DNA from: Typhlomys cinereus
Lineage: Eukaryota > Chordata > Mammalia > Rodentia > Platacanthomyidae
Length of the DNA: 64,000 nucleotides
NCBI GenBank assembly: GCA_023101885.1
Contig: JALPQD010000822.1
Location: 186,001-250,000, forward strand
Direction: 5' to 3'
Below the pieces are notes generated by a model that saw nothing but the letters and a program-made list of their open reading frames with translations, searched no databases and was not told the origin of the DNA. Position numbers and translations under genes: made by a program. Positions 35,013 through 46,639 of this stretch are shown piece after piece; position 1 is the stretch's first letter, and every line of letters begins with the position of its first letter.

Positions 35013-36899
35013 TGTGTGTGTGCACATGTGTGTGTACATGTGTTGTGTGTGTGCCTGTGTACACATGTGTGCTGTGTGTGTGCTGTGTGCTGTGCTGTGT
35101 GCTGTGCTGTGTGCTATGCTGTGCTGTGCTGTGCTGTGCTGTGTGCTGTGCTGTGAGCTGTGTGCTGTGCTGTGAGCTGTGTGCTGTGTGCTGTGCTGTG
35201 TGCTGTGCTGTGTGCTGTGCTGTGCTGTGTGCTGTGTGCTGTGTGCTGTGCTGTGTGCTGTGCTGTGTGCTGTGCTGTGTGCTGTGTGCTGTGCTGTGTG
35301 CTGTGCTGTGTGCTGTGCTGTGCTGTGCTGTATGCTGTGCTGTGTGCTGTGAGCTGTGTGCTGTGCTGTGCTGTGCTGTGCTGTGTGCTGTGCTGTGTGT
35401 GCTGTGTGCTGTGCTGTGAGCTGTGTGCTGTGTGCTATGCTGTGCTGTGCTGTGCTGTGCTGTGTGCTGTGCTGTGAGCTGTGTGCTGTGTGCTATGTGC
35501 TGTGCTGTGCTGTGTGTGCTGTGTGCTGTGCTGTGAGCTGTGTGCTGTGTGCTGTGTGCTGTGTGCTGTGCTGTGTGCTGTGTGCTGTGTGCTGTGCTGT
35601 GAGCTGTGTGCTGTGTGCTGTGTGCTGTGTGTGTGCTGTGTGCTGTGTGCTGTGTGCTGTGTGCTGTGCTGTGAGCTGTGTGCTGTGTGCTGTGTGCTGT
35701 GTGCTGTGCTGTGCTTTGTGCTGTGTGCTGTGCTGTGCTGTGTGCTGTGTGCTGTGCTGTGCTGTGCTGTGTGCTGTGTGCTGTGTGCTGTGCTGTGTGC
35801 TGTGCTGTGTGTTGTGTGCTGTGTGCTGTGCTGTGTGCTGTGCTGTGTGTGTGTGCTGTGCTGTGCTGTGCTGTGTGCTGTGTGCTGTGTGCTGTGTGCT
35901 GTGCTGTGTGCTGTGCTGTGTGCTGTGTGCTGTGTTGGTGTGTGCTGTGCTGTGTGTGCTGTGTGCTGTGTGCTGTGTGTTGTGCTGTGTGCTGTTGCTG
36001 TGCTGTGTGGTGTGCTGTGCTGTGCTGTGCTGTGCTGTGGCTGTGTGTGCTGTGCTGTGTGCTGTGTGCTGTGCTGTGCTGTGTGCTGTGTGCTGTGTGC
36101 TGTGCTGTGTGCTGTGCTGTGTGCTGTGTGCTGTGTGCTGTGTGCTGTGCTGTGCTGTGTGTGCTGTGTGCTGTGTGCTGTGTGTTGTGCTTGTGCTGTG
36201 TGCTGTGTGCTGTGCTGTGTGCTGTGTGCTGTGCTGTGTGTGTGCTGTGCTGTGTGCTGTGTGCTGTGCTGTGTGCTGTGTGCTGTGCTGTGTGCTGTGT
36301 GCTGTGTGCTGTGTGCTGTGTGCTGTGCTGTGTGCTGTGCTGTGTGGTGTGCTGTGCTGTGCTGTGTGCTGTGCTGTGTGCTGTGTGCTGTGTGCTGTGT
36401 GCTGTGTGCTGTGCTGTGTGCTGTGCTGTGTGCTGTGTGCTGTGCTGTGTGCTGTGTGCTGTGTGCTGTGTGCTGTGTGCTGTGCTGTGTGCTGTGCTGT
36501 GTGCTGTATGTGCTATGCTGTGTGCTGTGTGCTGTGCTGTGTGCTGTGCTGTGTGCTGTGTGCTGTGTGCTGTGTGCTGTGTGCTGTGCTGTGTGCTGTG
36601 TGCTGTGTGCTGTGCTGTGTGCTGTGCTGTGTGCTGTGTGCTGTGTGCTGTGCTGTGCTGTGTGCTGTGTGCTGTGTGCTGTGTGCTGTGTGCTGTGTGC
36701 TGTGTGCTGTGCTGTGTGCTGTGCTGTGTGCTGTGTGCTGTGTGCTGTGCTGTGTGCTGTGTGCCGTGTGTGCTGTGCTGTGTGCTGTGTGCTCTGTGTG
36801 TACCATGTGTACACTCTATGCTATGTGTGTTGTGTGTGTGGTGTGCGTGCACATGTATGCTGCGTGTGCCGTGTGGTTACATGTGTACATGCATGTGTG
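35013..36899 (+). repeat. 5/7-bp TGTGC/TGTGTGC array, 1.7 kb core
   Basis: The core at about 35068-36794 is an irregular alternation of GTGCT (5 bp) and GTGTGCT (7 bp), with GTGAGCT variants concentrated at 35150-35700. Edges are GT-rich. The array is stop-free in all frames: a 638-residue minus frame (36852-34936) of His/Thr/Gln/Ser/Ala and plus frames of up to 540 residues of Cys/Val/Leu/Ala. Not genes. Confidence 0.97.
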
Positions 36900-36976
36900 T
36901 AAGCCAGAAGTTAACCTAAGTTGTTGTTCTCAGGAGCCATCCATTTGCTTTTTATCTAATTTTTTGTTTACTTACT

Positions 36977-37101
36977 GAGGGAGAGAAAGAGGGAGAAAGA
37001 GAGGAAGAATTTTCAGGAGGGAGGAAGAGGAGAGAGAGAGGGAGAGAGAAAGAGAGGGAAGGAGAGAGGGAGGGAGGGAGTGAGGGAGGAAAGGAGGAAA
37101 G
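36977..37101 (+). repeat. GA-rich purine tract
   Basis: GAGGGAGAGAAAGAGGGAGA-type sequence immediately left of the 11-bp array. Confidence 0.9.
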
Positions 37102-37606
37102 GCACACCTGGAGCACACCTGGAGCACATCTGGAGCACATGTAGAGCACACCTGAAGCACACCTGGAGCGCACCTGGAGCACAAGGGAACACACAAGGAG
37201 TGCACCTGAGCACACGTGGAGCACACATGGAGCACACCTGGCGCACAGAGGAGCACACATGGAGCACACCTGGCGCACACCTGGAGCACACGTGGAGCAC
37301 ACGTGGCACACATCTGGAGCGCATCTGGAGCACACCTGGAGCAAATGTGGAGCACAGAGGAGCACACGTGGAGCACATCTAGAGTGCACCTGGAGCACAC
37401 CTGGAGCACACGTGGAGCACACCTGGAGCACACGTGGAGCACAGAGGAGCACACCTGGAGCACACCTGGTGCACACCTGGAGCACACGTGGAGCACAGAG
37501 GAGCACACCTGGCACACACCTGGAGCACACGTGGAGCACAGAGGAGCACACATGGAGCACAGAGGAGCACACGTGGAGCACAGAGGAGCACACCTGGAGC
37601 ACACGT
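37102..37606 (+). repeat. 11-bp minisatellite, about 0.5 kb
   Basis: The unit is TGGAGCACACS, with a recurring 10-bp variant GGAGCACAGA. Multiple frames are open on both strands (Glu-His-Thr-Trp-Ser repeats and Cys/Ala/Pro/Val repeats), up to 216 residues; not genes. Confidence 0.96.
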
Positions 37607-37639
37607 AAGACAAGTTTCAGAAGTCGGCTCTCTCCTGCT

Positions 37640-37905
37640 GGGTGGGCACCAGGGATGAGAGCCAGGTCCCCAGGTTTCAGGCAGGTGCCTTACACGCCAC
37701 GCCACGCCACGGCGCGCCTTTTCTCTCTCCATCTACCTGAATTTCTCTCTCACCAGAACTTGAGCTCCCAGTTAGACCAGGCAGGGGAAGCGGCAGTGCT
37801 GGAATTAGAGGTGTGCGCTCTGGCTGGCTTTTTTTTTAGCCTGAACTCGGCGGTCATGTTTGCAAGGCGGGCACACACTGACTGAGCCACGTGCCAGCCT
37901 GAACC
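37640..37905 (-). repeat. Composite SINE, reverse, diverged
   Basis: On the minus strand: a tRNA-like head (GTGGCTCAGTCAGTGTG then CCTTGCAAACATG), an A-rich linker, then a B1/B4-like AGAGCGCACACCTCTAAT and CCAGCACTGCC segment, then a GAGAGAGAAA end. Assignment is by pattern only. Confidence 0.35.
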
Positions 37906-39054
37906 CACCTTTTACCTGGACCACTGCTCCTACCCACCCACAGCCTCACCACACGACCATGTCCATTATCCACTCAGACCTCAGAGGAAAGCAAGTGGAG
38001 GGTTAAGTAAATGCTCCAAAATGTATCTATTTCAGTAATTCTGCCTAAAGCATTCCAGACAGAAAGTCTGCTAATGATTTACGCTAATGTCATTTCAAGA
38101 CAGAGAAAATTATTTTTCCTGTTTCGGGTGCTTGTGAACATCGACGACTCTTCAGCTGGTCCTTTTCAGCACGAAGGACGGTGCACAAGACCCGCATGGA
38201 ACTGTGCTCTGCAGGGGACACAGCGGCCGCTGCTTGTCTTGGCCGCCTGTGTCCCCCACAGGCTTCCACGCGGGAGGACGAGATACACGTCTTGCTGTGC
38301 AGCACGTGGTTTGACCAGCCACCCTGATTGGCTGCTTCCCAGTCATCTGAACCCACAGCTCACTGACTTGAATTCATTTCTTAGTGTTCAGCCCTAAAGA
38401 ACACGTCCTGAGCGCCCAGGGCTGCAGCCCTGCCCGAGAGCACCCACAGTCGCTGCACAGAGACGGGCAGTCCTCCGTGCTCCGGGGCCTCTCCGCCGCC
38501 TGGTGGGCAGCGGCTGCCCTGTCTGTGCCACCTCCTGACACAGCTCTGCCAGGCCCTGGGGTCCGGCCCTCGGCCACCTGCCTGGGGCTGCTTCCCACTG
38601 CGGAGCACACAGTCCTCAGGCTGCCAGGCGTGTCTGGCGTGGCATTTTGCGCAGAGCCTCGACGGCCCTTCTCGGGGTTGGCTTGTGAGGAGCTGTGAAG
38701 TCTCAGTTCTCTGGCCGTCCTCGGAAGCCTCCACCCTAATGAAGACACTCAAGCCGACAACCCCGAGTCCACGTGAGTGGCTTGGGTGCTCACCGCCCTC
38801 GTCAGAGCACGCTCTGCCCTGTCTGAAGATGGTGGAGGGGGCACAGAGCCCGCCTTCTGCTCGGCTCCCCTCAACTCAGCCCCAGTGCAGTCTGGAAATT
38901 GCCACTCGGAAAGATCCAGCCTGCGGCCCTGCTCATCCTCTTCCTCCCGAGTCCCGCTCAGAGAAGCTCACTAATTAATTCAACATCAGTCATCGTCGAA
39001 GGATTCAATTATTTTTATTACCTCATACCCAAGCTTCTCCTAAAACTCCCGGTC
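37906..39054. other. Unassigned sequence
   Basis: No gene is recognised. GC-rich at 38200-38950, AT-rich at 38970-39050. Frames of about 100-128 residues lack domains. Confidence 0.4.
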
Positions 39055-39057
39055 ATT

Positions 39058-39232
39058 AAATAATAATGGCTACCATTTTTTGCACGTCTCTGCTAGGACG
39101 CATTTTACCTGATTTAACCCTCACAAGACCCCTTCCAGGCAGAGGCTAGAACGGTGGATAAAACCATTAAGTAATTTGCCTGAGTTCAAGAAGCTGAAAA
39201 TGATGGAACTAGTTTTCAAGCCCAGATCTTTT
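39058..39232 (+). repeat. MIR (ancient tRNA-derived SINE)
   Basis: Segments in MIR order are visible: TAATAATGGCTACCATTTTT, then CATTTTACCTGATTTAACCC, TCACAAGACCCC, AGTAATTTGCCTGAGTTCA, and ATGGAACTAGTTTTCAAGCC. The match is diverged, as expected for an element older than rodents. Confidence 0.75.
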
Positions 39233-39397
39233 CTGATTTCAGATAAAAGTTAAAGTCAGTTTAAAAGAAAGAAATTCACTGGTTAACTCTGTTAATCAGA
39301 ACATCCATTTAAACGAAGTTCCCAGGCTCCAAAACTATGACCTCAAATAAACCAAGAGCTGAAAACATGGCACGCGCCTTAAACCCTGCATGGGATC

Positions 39398-40578
39398 TCA
39401 CACACTCACACACACACACTCACACACACACACACACACACTCACATACTCACACTCACTCACACACTCACACACACTCACACACTCACACACTCACACA
39501 CTCTCACACACTCACACACTCACACACACTCACACACTCACACACTCACACACTCTCTCACACACTCACACGCACTCACACACTCACACTCACACACACT
39601 CACACTCACACACATACACACACTCACACACACTCTCACACACTCACACACCTCACACACTGACACACTCACCACACACTCACACACACTCACCTCACAC
39701 ACACATATGCATAATCTCACACACTGACACACTCACACTCACACACTCTCACATTCACACTCACACACACACACACTCACCTCACACACTCACCTCACAC
39801 ACATATGCATACTCATACACACACCACACACACCACAAACACACACACACTCTCACACACACTCTACACACACACTCACACACACTCACACTCTCAAACA
39901 CTCACACACACACACACTCACACACTATCACATACTCACACACACACTCACACACTCACCTCACACACACATATGTATACTCTCACACACTCACACACTC
40001 TCTCACACACTCACACACACACTCACTCACACACACTCACACACTCACCTCACACACTCACCTCACACACACATGCATACTCATACACACACCACACACA
40101 CATGCACACACATGCATACACACACACTCACCTCACATACACACTCACCTCACACACATATGCACACTCACATACTTACACACTCACCTCACACACATAT
40201 GCACACTCATACACACACATGCATACACACACTCACACACAGACACGCGCACACACCCATGCAGACACACACTCACACACACATGCACACACTCACACAC
40301 ACTCACCTCACACACATATGCACACTCATACACACACCACACACACACCACACACACCACACACACACATGCACACACATGCATACACACACTCACACAA
40401 ACACAGACACGCGCACACACCCATGCACACACACACTCACCTCACACACACTCATACACACACCACACACATACCACACACACACATGCACACACACATG
40501 CATACACACACTCACACAAACACAGACACACGCACACACCCATGCACACACACACACTCACCTCACACACACACACAT
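39398..40578 (+). repeat. CA-rich array with higher-order structure, 1.18 kb
   Basis: The left half is CACACT/CTCACA hexamer-like repeats. The right half contains longer recurring blocks with CATATGCA, ACACACCACACAC and CAGACACGCGCACACACCC; the latter starts near 40240, 40404 and 40523 (spacings 164 and about 119 bp). Open His/Thr/Leu/Ser frames of up to 396 residues are composition artefacts. Confidence 0.95.
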
Positions 40579-41590
40579 GACAGGCCCCTCTGCCTGAGCT
40601 AAGTACACCCGACTGCTCCATATATTTTACATCTAGTCCCATTGGGTAAATATGACAGAAGCATATTCGTGTTACCCACACATCAACCCATAAACACAAG
40701 AATCTAACGAATTCTCTGTAAAAGTGTCCCCCAGCCCGCGTGGGCAGCGGAAGCCGGAGCCGGTCACAACAGCATCTCAGCACCCACACTGAGCATCAAG
40801 TGCGGAGCTGTCTGTCGTGAAGTCGCACCGCTCTGACCATCTGAAACCCAAGACGCAAGGGCGGCCCCAGTGTAACGCCAGTCTCGTCAGAACGCTGCCT
40901 CTCCCCAGGGTCCCTCCACCCATTCTATCGATCCCTAACTTATCCCTGCCAAAGGTGACAGACAGCTCATTAACCAAATCCACACACGCGGAGGGATGTA
41001 GATGGGTAAACTGTTCATTCACTGGCAGGAAGCTAAGCCACGTGCCCCAAGCATGTGGGCATTTGTCAGGAGGATGGCTGGGGCGCTATGTTCAAAGAGG
41101 CCAGCAGATTCCAGGCCTGCTGTAAGCTCCTACCCTCCACCAGAACCCTATGAAAGGTATATCAGCCCTAACCAAGAGCTTCAAGACCATTTTCCTCAGA
41201 TGTCCCCTAAAATCAAAGGCTGCCCCTGTACCCCATACCCTCTGTAGCAGAAATTATACTGACCTGGGCCATTTTGAAAGACACTAAATTTTCCACACGT
41301 TATGGTTTCAAGCCATGATATATTTCCTGCTAGTGTTTGGCTCTGAGAATGTTCTATAAAAGTTCATATGTATAGGCTCCGTGCCCGGCCTACGGCATTA
41401 CTGGCGGAGCCTTTGGGAAGCGAGGCCAAGCAGGAGGACGTCAGGTCAGGGAAGAGGTCGTCCTGAGAGGAAGGAGCTCAGGACCACGAGGAAGCAGCTT
41501 CCTCCTCCACATCCCATCATGGCTGCTGCCGCTCCAGAGAACACACAGCAACAGGGCCCTGCCCACGGCGTGAGAGCTCTGAGACCACAG
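40579..41590. other. Unassigned sequence with possible LTR remnant
   Basis: At about 41340-41545, TATAAAAG is followed by GGCGGAGCCTTTGGGAAGCG and a CCTCCTCCACATCCCATCAT stretch, which resembles the middle of MaLR-type LTRs; weak. No gene. Confidence 0.4.
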
Positions 41591-42742
41591 CCAGCTCCAC
41601 CTGCAGCCGTGGACAGTGGACAGCTCTACCTGCAGCCGTGGACAGTGGACAGTGGACAGCTCCGCCTGCAGCCGTGGACAGTGGACAGCTCCGCCTGCAG
41701 CCGTGGACAGTGGACAGTGGACAGCTCCGCCTGCAGCCGTGGACAGTGGACAGTGGACAGCTCCGCCTGCAGCCGTGGTCAGTGGACAGTGGACAGCTCC
41801 ACCTGCAGCCGTGGACAGTGGACAGTGGACAGCTCCACCTGCAGCCGTGGTCAGTGGACAGTGGACAGCTCCACCTGCAGCCGTGGACAGTGAACAGTGG
41901 ACAGCTCCACCTGCAGCCGTGGACAGTGGACAGCTCTACCTGCAGCCGTGGACAGTGGACAGTGGACAGCTCCGCCTGCAGCCGTGGACAGTGGACAGCT
42001 CCACCTGCAGCCGTGGTCAGTGGACAGTGGACAGCTCCACCTGCAGCCATGGTCAGTGGACAGTGGACAGCTCCACCTGCAGCCGTGGACAGTGGACAGC
42101 TCTACCTGCAGTCGTGGACAGTGGACAGTGGACAGCTCCGCCTGCAGCCGTGGACAGTGGACAGTGGACAGCTCCACCTGCAGCCGTGGACAGTGGACAG
42201 TGGACAGCTCCACCTGCAGCCGTGGACAGTGGACAGTGGACAGCTCCACCTGCAGCCGTGGTCAGTGGACAGTGGACAGCTCCACCTGCAGCCGTGGACA
42301 GTGGACAGCTCTACCTGCAGCCGTGGAAGTGGACAGTGGACAGCTCCGCCTGCAGCCGTGGACAGTGGACAGTGGACAGCTCCACCTGCAGCCGTGGACA
42401 GTGGACAGTGGACAGCTCCACCTGCAGCCGTGGACAGTGGACAGTGGACAGCTCCACCTGCAGCCGTGGTCAGTGGACAGTGGACAGCTCCACCTGCAGC
42501 CGTGGACAGTGGACAGCTCTACCTGCAGCCGTGGAAGTGGACAGTGGACAGCTCCGCCTGCAGCCGTGGACAGTGGACAGTGGACAGCTCCACCTGCAGC
42601 TGTGGACAGTGGACAGTGGACAGCTCCACCTACAGCCGTGGACAGTGGACAGCTCCACCTGCAGCCGTGGACAGTTGGACTGCTCCACTGTCCACCTGCA
42701 GCCGTGGACAGCTGGACCTCTCCACTGTCCACCTGCAGCTGT
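41591..42742 (+). repeat. 29/36-bp minisatellite, 1.15 kb
   Basis: Each unit is a 22-bp core (CAGCTCCACCTGCAGCCGTGG-like, with a PstI site CTGCAG) plus one or two copies of the 7-bp motif CAGTGGA, giving 29 or 36 bp. The plus frame at 41616-42818 runs 400 residues without stop because 36 is divisible by three; it encodes Trp-Thr-Ala-Pro-Pro-type repeats. Not a gene. Confidence 0.97.
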
Positions 42743-42906
42743 TTGTACGATGAACAGCTGGAGTCCACTGCAGCTTAGGAAGCATTCGTGTGGAGCCGGC
42801 AGTGAGCTTCAGCCCTGAGGATCACACACTGAAACTGATTCTGCGCATGAAAAAGCCTTCTCTCAAAAGATATGCATAGATATTCTAAATTTGCATAATC
42901 GAAAAT

Positions 42907-42993
42907 TGAGACAAGAAGCTAGTGGTAGACACCTCCAGAGCATGCAGACTCCGGATTCAGTCCTCAGCGCTGCCAGGAAGAAAAAGAAAAAAA
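42907..42993 (+). repeat. ID-like SINE, diverged, with target duplication
   Basis: AAGAAGCTAGTGGTAGACAC (A-box region), AGAGCATGCAGAC, GATTCAGTCCTCAGCGCTGCC (B-box region) and an AAGAAAAAGAAAAAAA tail. TGCATAATC...AAAA occurs on both sides, at 42892-42906 and 42994-43008. Confidence 0.7.
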
Positions 42994-43008
42994 TGCATAA
43001 TCAAGAAA

Positions 43009-44130
43009 AACTTTATTTTAAAACAGTTTTTAACTCTTACGTATAAAATATACTTTTAGTCATATTTGATCACTACCTCTTGATTCAGTTAAACATGCCC
43101 ATTGTTGACAAACAGAAAAAAAAAATAAAACCCGGTGCGAGCCGTCATCAGCAGCAGCGGTGGAAACATGGAAATTCCCATCACTGCGACGGAGCCAGGA
43201 GCCGCTCGCCGCGGTGGACAAGATCTCTCCTCTGGAATGAGCACAACACAGGCCCATAAAAGATTAATCAGGACAAGGAATCAATAACTTCTCAAGTGCT
43301 AATAAGCACTGCCTTGTTCTGTGATGTGTCGGGCAGTTTATCATGGTTAGCCGCATGGAGATTTATGGGAAATCCATAGTCAACTCACGGATGAGGTAAT
43401 GCACACTCAGTAATGAAGCCAATCACGCTATGTACCCTGAGTTCCAACTCTGCTAGAAGCACCCGTGATTCCACCACCACCTCATTTTCTAAGGATAAGA
43501 AAGAGCCTTGACTTTCAGCAGCGCTATTAGGGGTAAGCGAAGAACATACATTGCTATTCAGAGAAACGCCTGCCTACCGTGGAAAGGAAGGCAGAAGCAA
43601 ACACTGAAAGGGAGTTTTTTCTAGTTTTTTAAATCAAAGAACAATTTTTGCTGAAAACATTTTGGAACTAATGTGAAATACCTGTAGGATCATTCAGGTC
43701 TCTTCTCTCACTCACGCTGACGGGTCTCCAGGACCCATAGAGTGGACAAGTTAACGAGTAATTAATAGCTCGTAATTGTAGGTCCTGACCGCAGGCTACA
43801 TCCCTGAGCCTCACAGTGTGCCATGTTATTAATTAAAAGCATCAAATTATATGTTTGGTAAATTAATCTTTGAAGCAGTATTATAATCATAAGACTGTGT
43901 CTAATCAAATAGATGGGCTACGGTAAGTGTCCCATAAATCTGGAAGCATAAACTAACTATGAGTAATTACAAACAAGTAAATTGTAGTGGGTACTTTCTT
44001 TTTTTCATATTAATGATTAACTTAAAGCCAGAGAATATACCAGAAATAAATTTCTGTTGAATGAAGGTTTAGAATAGAGAGAGATAAAAAAATGAAAAAA
44101 TCCAAATTTCCTTGGTTAAAAAAAGTTTGG
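43009..44130. other. AT-rich unique block, candidate conserved non-coding DNA
   Basis: About 1.1 kb without repeats. It includes ATTAATCAGGAC (43265), AAGCCAATCACGC, TTATTAATTAAAAG (43827), and an ACGAG...CTCGT inverted repeat around TAATTA at 43754-43773. Many TAAT-type homeodomain cores are present. No open frame of note. Enhancer function is inference only. Confidence 0.4.
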
Positions 44131-44399
44131 CAGCTGTCAGAGTTAACTCTTTCTGTTGCTGTGAGACGCACTCGAGCACGGGAGAGAGAAAGGGAGGTTG
44201 ATTCGGCTCAGGGTGGGGGGGATTCAGACGATCTGGAGGCAGCCAGGTCCCGTGTCCATCATGGAAGGTCAGAGAAGCTACGTCCTCAGAGCAGCGGGAG
44301 GGAAGAGTTCACCAGCCCGAGACAGGAGCCCTGAGCTCTTCCTGGTATTCTCTCATCTGCCACTAGGAGGTTCCATCCAGATTTAGGGATGGTTTTGTA

Positions 44400-44751
44400 T
44401 TACAGATATATTCCTTAATGTTTGTTTGTTTGCGCGTGTGTGCGCGTGCATGTGTGTGTGTGCGCGTGCGTGTGCGTGTGCGTGTGCGTGTGTCTGTGTG
44501 TGTGTGCGCGTGCATGTGTGTGTGTGAGCGTGCGTGTGTGTGTGCGTGTGCGTGTGCGTGTGTGCGTGTGTGTGTGTGTGTATCAGAGGGCACCATGTGT
44601 CCCTATGGAGAACCAAGGATAACTTCCCAGAATCATCCTGGATTGCTTCTACCTCTTTTTTTTTTTTTTTTTTTTTGCTTTGCTCCAGATTTCTCAGGCT
44701 CTGCCTTGCACAGGACCCTCTACTTTCAAGGCAGAGTCTTAACCCCAGAGC
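44400..44751 (-). mobile_element. B2-like SINE, older S1 relative, minus
   Basis: Plus strand shows a GTGTGCGCG tract, AGAGGGCACCATGTGTCCCT, GATAACTTCCCAGAATCATCC, a T-rich tract at 44656-44676 and the head complement AAGGCAGAGTCTTAACCCC. The 5' end of the SINE (right side) is continuous with the 20-bp minisatellite. Confidence 0.75.
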
Positions 44752-45662
44752 TAGCTCACACTGCACCCAGTCAGCTCACACTGCACCCAGTCAGCTCACA
44801 CTGCACCCAGCAGGCCACACTGCACCCAGTCAGCTTACACTGCACCCAGTCAGCTCACACTGCACCCAGTCAGCTCACACTGCACCCAGGGGGCCACACT
44901 GCACCCAGTCAGCTCACACTGCACCCAGTCAGCTCACACTGCACCCAGGGGGCCACACTGCACCCAGTCAGCTCACACTGCACCCAGTCAGCTCACACTG
45001 CACCCAGTCAGCTCACACTGCACCCAGGGGGCCACACTGCACCCAGTCAGCTCACACTGCACCCAGTCAGCTCACACTGCACCCAGCAGGCCACACTGCA
45101 CCCAGTCAGCTCACCCAGTCAGCTCACACTGCACCCAGTCAGCTCACACTGCACCCAGCAGCTCACACTGCACCCAGTCAGCTCACACTGCACCCAGTCA
45201 GCTCACACTGCACCCAGCAGCTCACACTGCACCCAGTCAGCTCACACTGCACCCAGTCAGCTCACACTGCACCCAGCAGCTCACACTGCACCCAGTCAGC
45301 TCACACTGCACCCAGCAGGCCACACTGCACCCAGTCAGCTCACACTGCACCCAGTCAGCTCACACTACACCCAGCAGGCACACTGCACCCAGCAGGCCAC
45401 ACTGCACCCAGTCAGCTCACACTGCACCCAGTCAGCTCACACTGCACCCAGTCAGCTCACACTGCACCCAGTCAGCTCACACTGCACCCAGTCAGCTCAC
45501 ACTGCACCCAGCAGGCCACACTGCACCCAGTCAGCTCACACTGCACCCAGTCAGCTCACACTGCACCCAGCAGCTCACACTGCACCCAGTCAGCTCACAC
45601 TGCACCCAGTCAGCTCACACTGCACCCAGTCAGCTCACACTGCACCCAGTCAGCTCACACTG
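44752..45662. repeat. 20-bp minisatellite seeded by a SINE head, 0.9 kb
   Basis: The unit is CAGCTCACACTGCACCCAGT with CAGGCC, GGGGGCC and short CAGCAGCTC variants, about 46 copies. The first unit grows out of CCCAGAGCTAGCTCACACTG, the reverse-complemented A-box region of the adjoining SINE. Plus frames of 389 and 415 residues are artefacts. Confidence 0.95.
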
Positions 45663-45700
45663 TAGTCATCACACTCTCCTTCCCTGTCCCAGCTGTTCAT

Positions 45701-46033
45701 TGACCTGATCAGATGGCGTCCATCATGGCATGTATCCATCATGGCATGTATCCCGTGACCTCATCAGATGGCGTCCATATGGCGTGTATCCATCATGGCG
45801 TGTATCCATCATGGCGTGTATCCCGTGACCTCATCAGATGGCGTCCATCATGGCGTGTATCCCGTGACCTCATCAGATGGCGTCCATATGGCGTGTATCC
45901 ATCATGGCATGTATCCCATGACCTCATCAGATGGCGTCCATATGGCGTGTATCCATCATGGCGTGTATCCCGTGACCTCATCAGATGGCGTCTATCATGG
46001 CGTGTACCCCATGACCTCATCAGATGGCGTCCA
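45701..46033. repeat. 39/54-bp minisatellite
   Basis: Units contain GATGGCGTCCATCATGGCGT and TATCCCGTGACCTCATCA, with an optional GTATCCATCATGGCGT 16-bp sub-repeat, giving 39- and about 54-bp units. Each carries TGACCTCA. Confidence 0.95.
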
Positions 46034-46095
46034 TCGCATCCTCTTCACATAGCAAAGGGGAGACTTTGTTTGGCTCTCTTTCTATTATTCTTTTT

Positions 46096-46135
46096 AATAC
46101 CTTTTAACTTTATTTATTTATTTATTTATTTATTT

Positions 46136-46185
<50 letters not shown>

Positions 46186-46373
46186 AGAGAGCACTGTGTG
46201 TCCCTGTGGAGGACCAAGGATGACTTCAGGAATCATCCATTTTTCTGGATTTCCCAGTTTCCACCCACCAGGGCTGGAAGAGCAGGTCATTTTTACGTGA
46301 GACCTGGGATCCAAACTCAGTACCTTCTGCTTGTGAGGCAGAGTCTTAGCCCCTGAGCCAAGTCTCCAGCCTT
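46096..46373 (-). mobile_element. B2-like SINE, older S1 relative, minus
   Basis: Plus strand: (TTTA)n at about 46108-46137, (GT)n at 46138-46184, AGAGCACTGTGTGTCCCTGT, then CTGGGATCCAAACTCAGTAC (B-box complement) and GCCCCTGAGCCAAGTCTCC (head complement). Confidence 0.85.
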
Positions 46374-46639
46374 GTCTTTCAAAGTGAGAGAGGGCATCTT
46401 CCCATATCTTCCTGGGCAGAGCTGACTCTCTGGGGAGAGACTTCTAGAATTGCTCTTGGGATGATCAAGCCCAACCCCAAGGCTGACCCTCAGCGTGGCA
46501 GGACACTCAGTGGACTCACACAGTTAAGGAACACCTCGTGGGCTAAGGACAAAGCCACAGAACAGGGCCATGTGCTCACCCAGCCACGTTCTCTGTCAGG
46601 GGACACTGACGACATTTCACGGGGAGACTGTGCCTGAGT

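Noticed and set aside
34936..36852. 638-residue minus open frame and several 400-540-residue plus frames
   Set aside because: They lie wholly in the GTGCT/GTGTGCT array, which has no stop codons in any frame; no start context, domain or flanking exon.
41340..41545. TATAAAAG followed by a GC-rich segment as a gene promoter
   Set aside because: The downstream sequence looks more like a MaLR LTR remnant and no gene follows; it runs into a minisatellite.
41616..42818. 400-residue plus frame
   Set aside because: Open only because the 36-bp unit is a multiple of three; interrupted registers at 29-bp units just switch to other open frames.
44418..45703. 415- and 389-residue plus frames
   Set aside because: They run from a SINE TG tract through a T-run into the 20-bp array.
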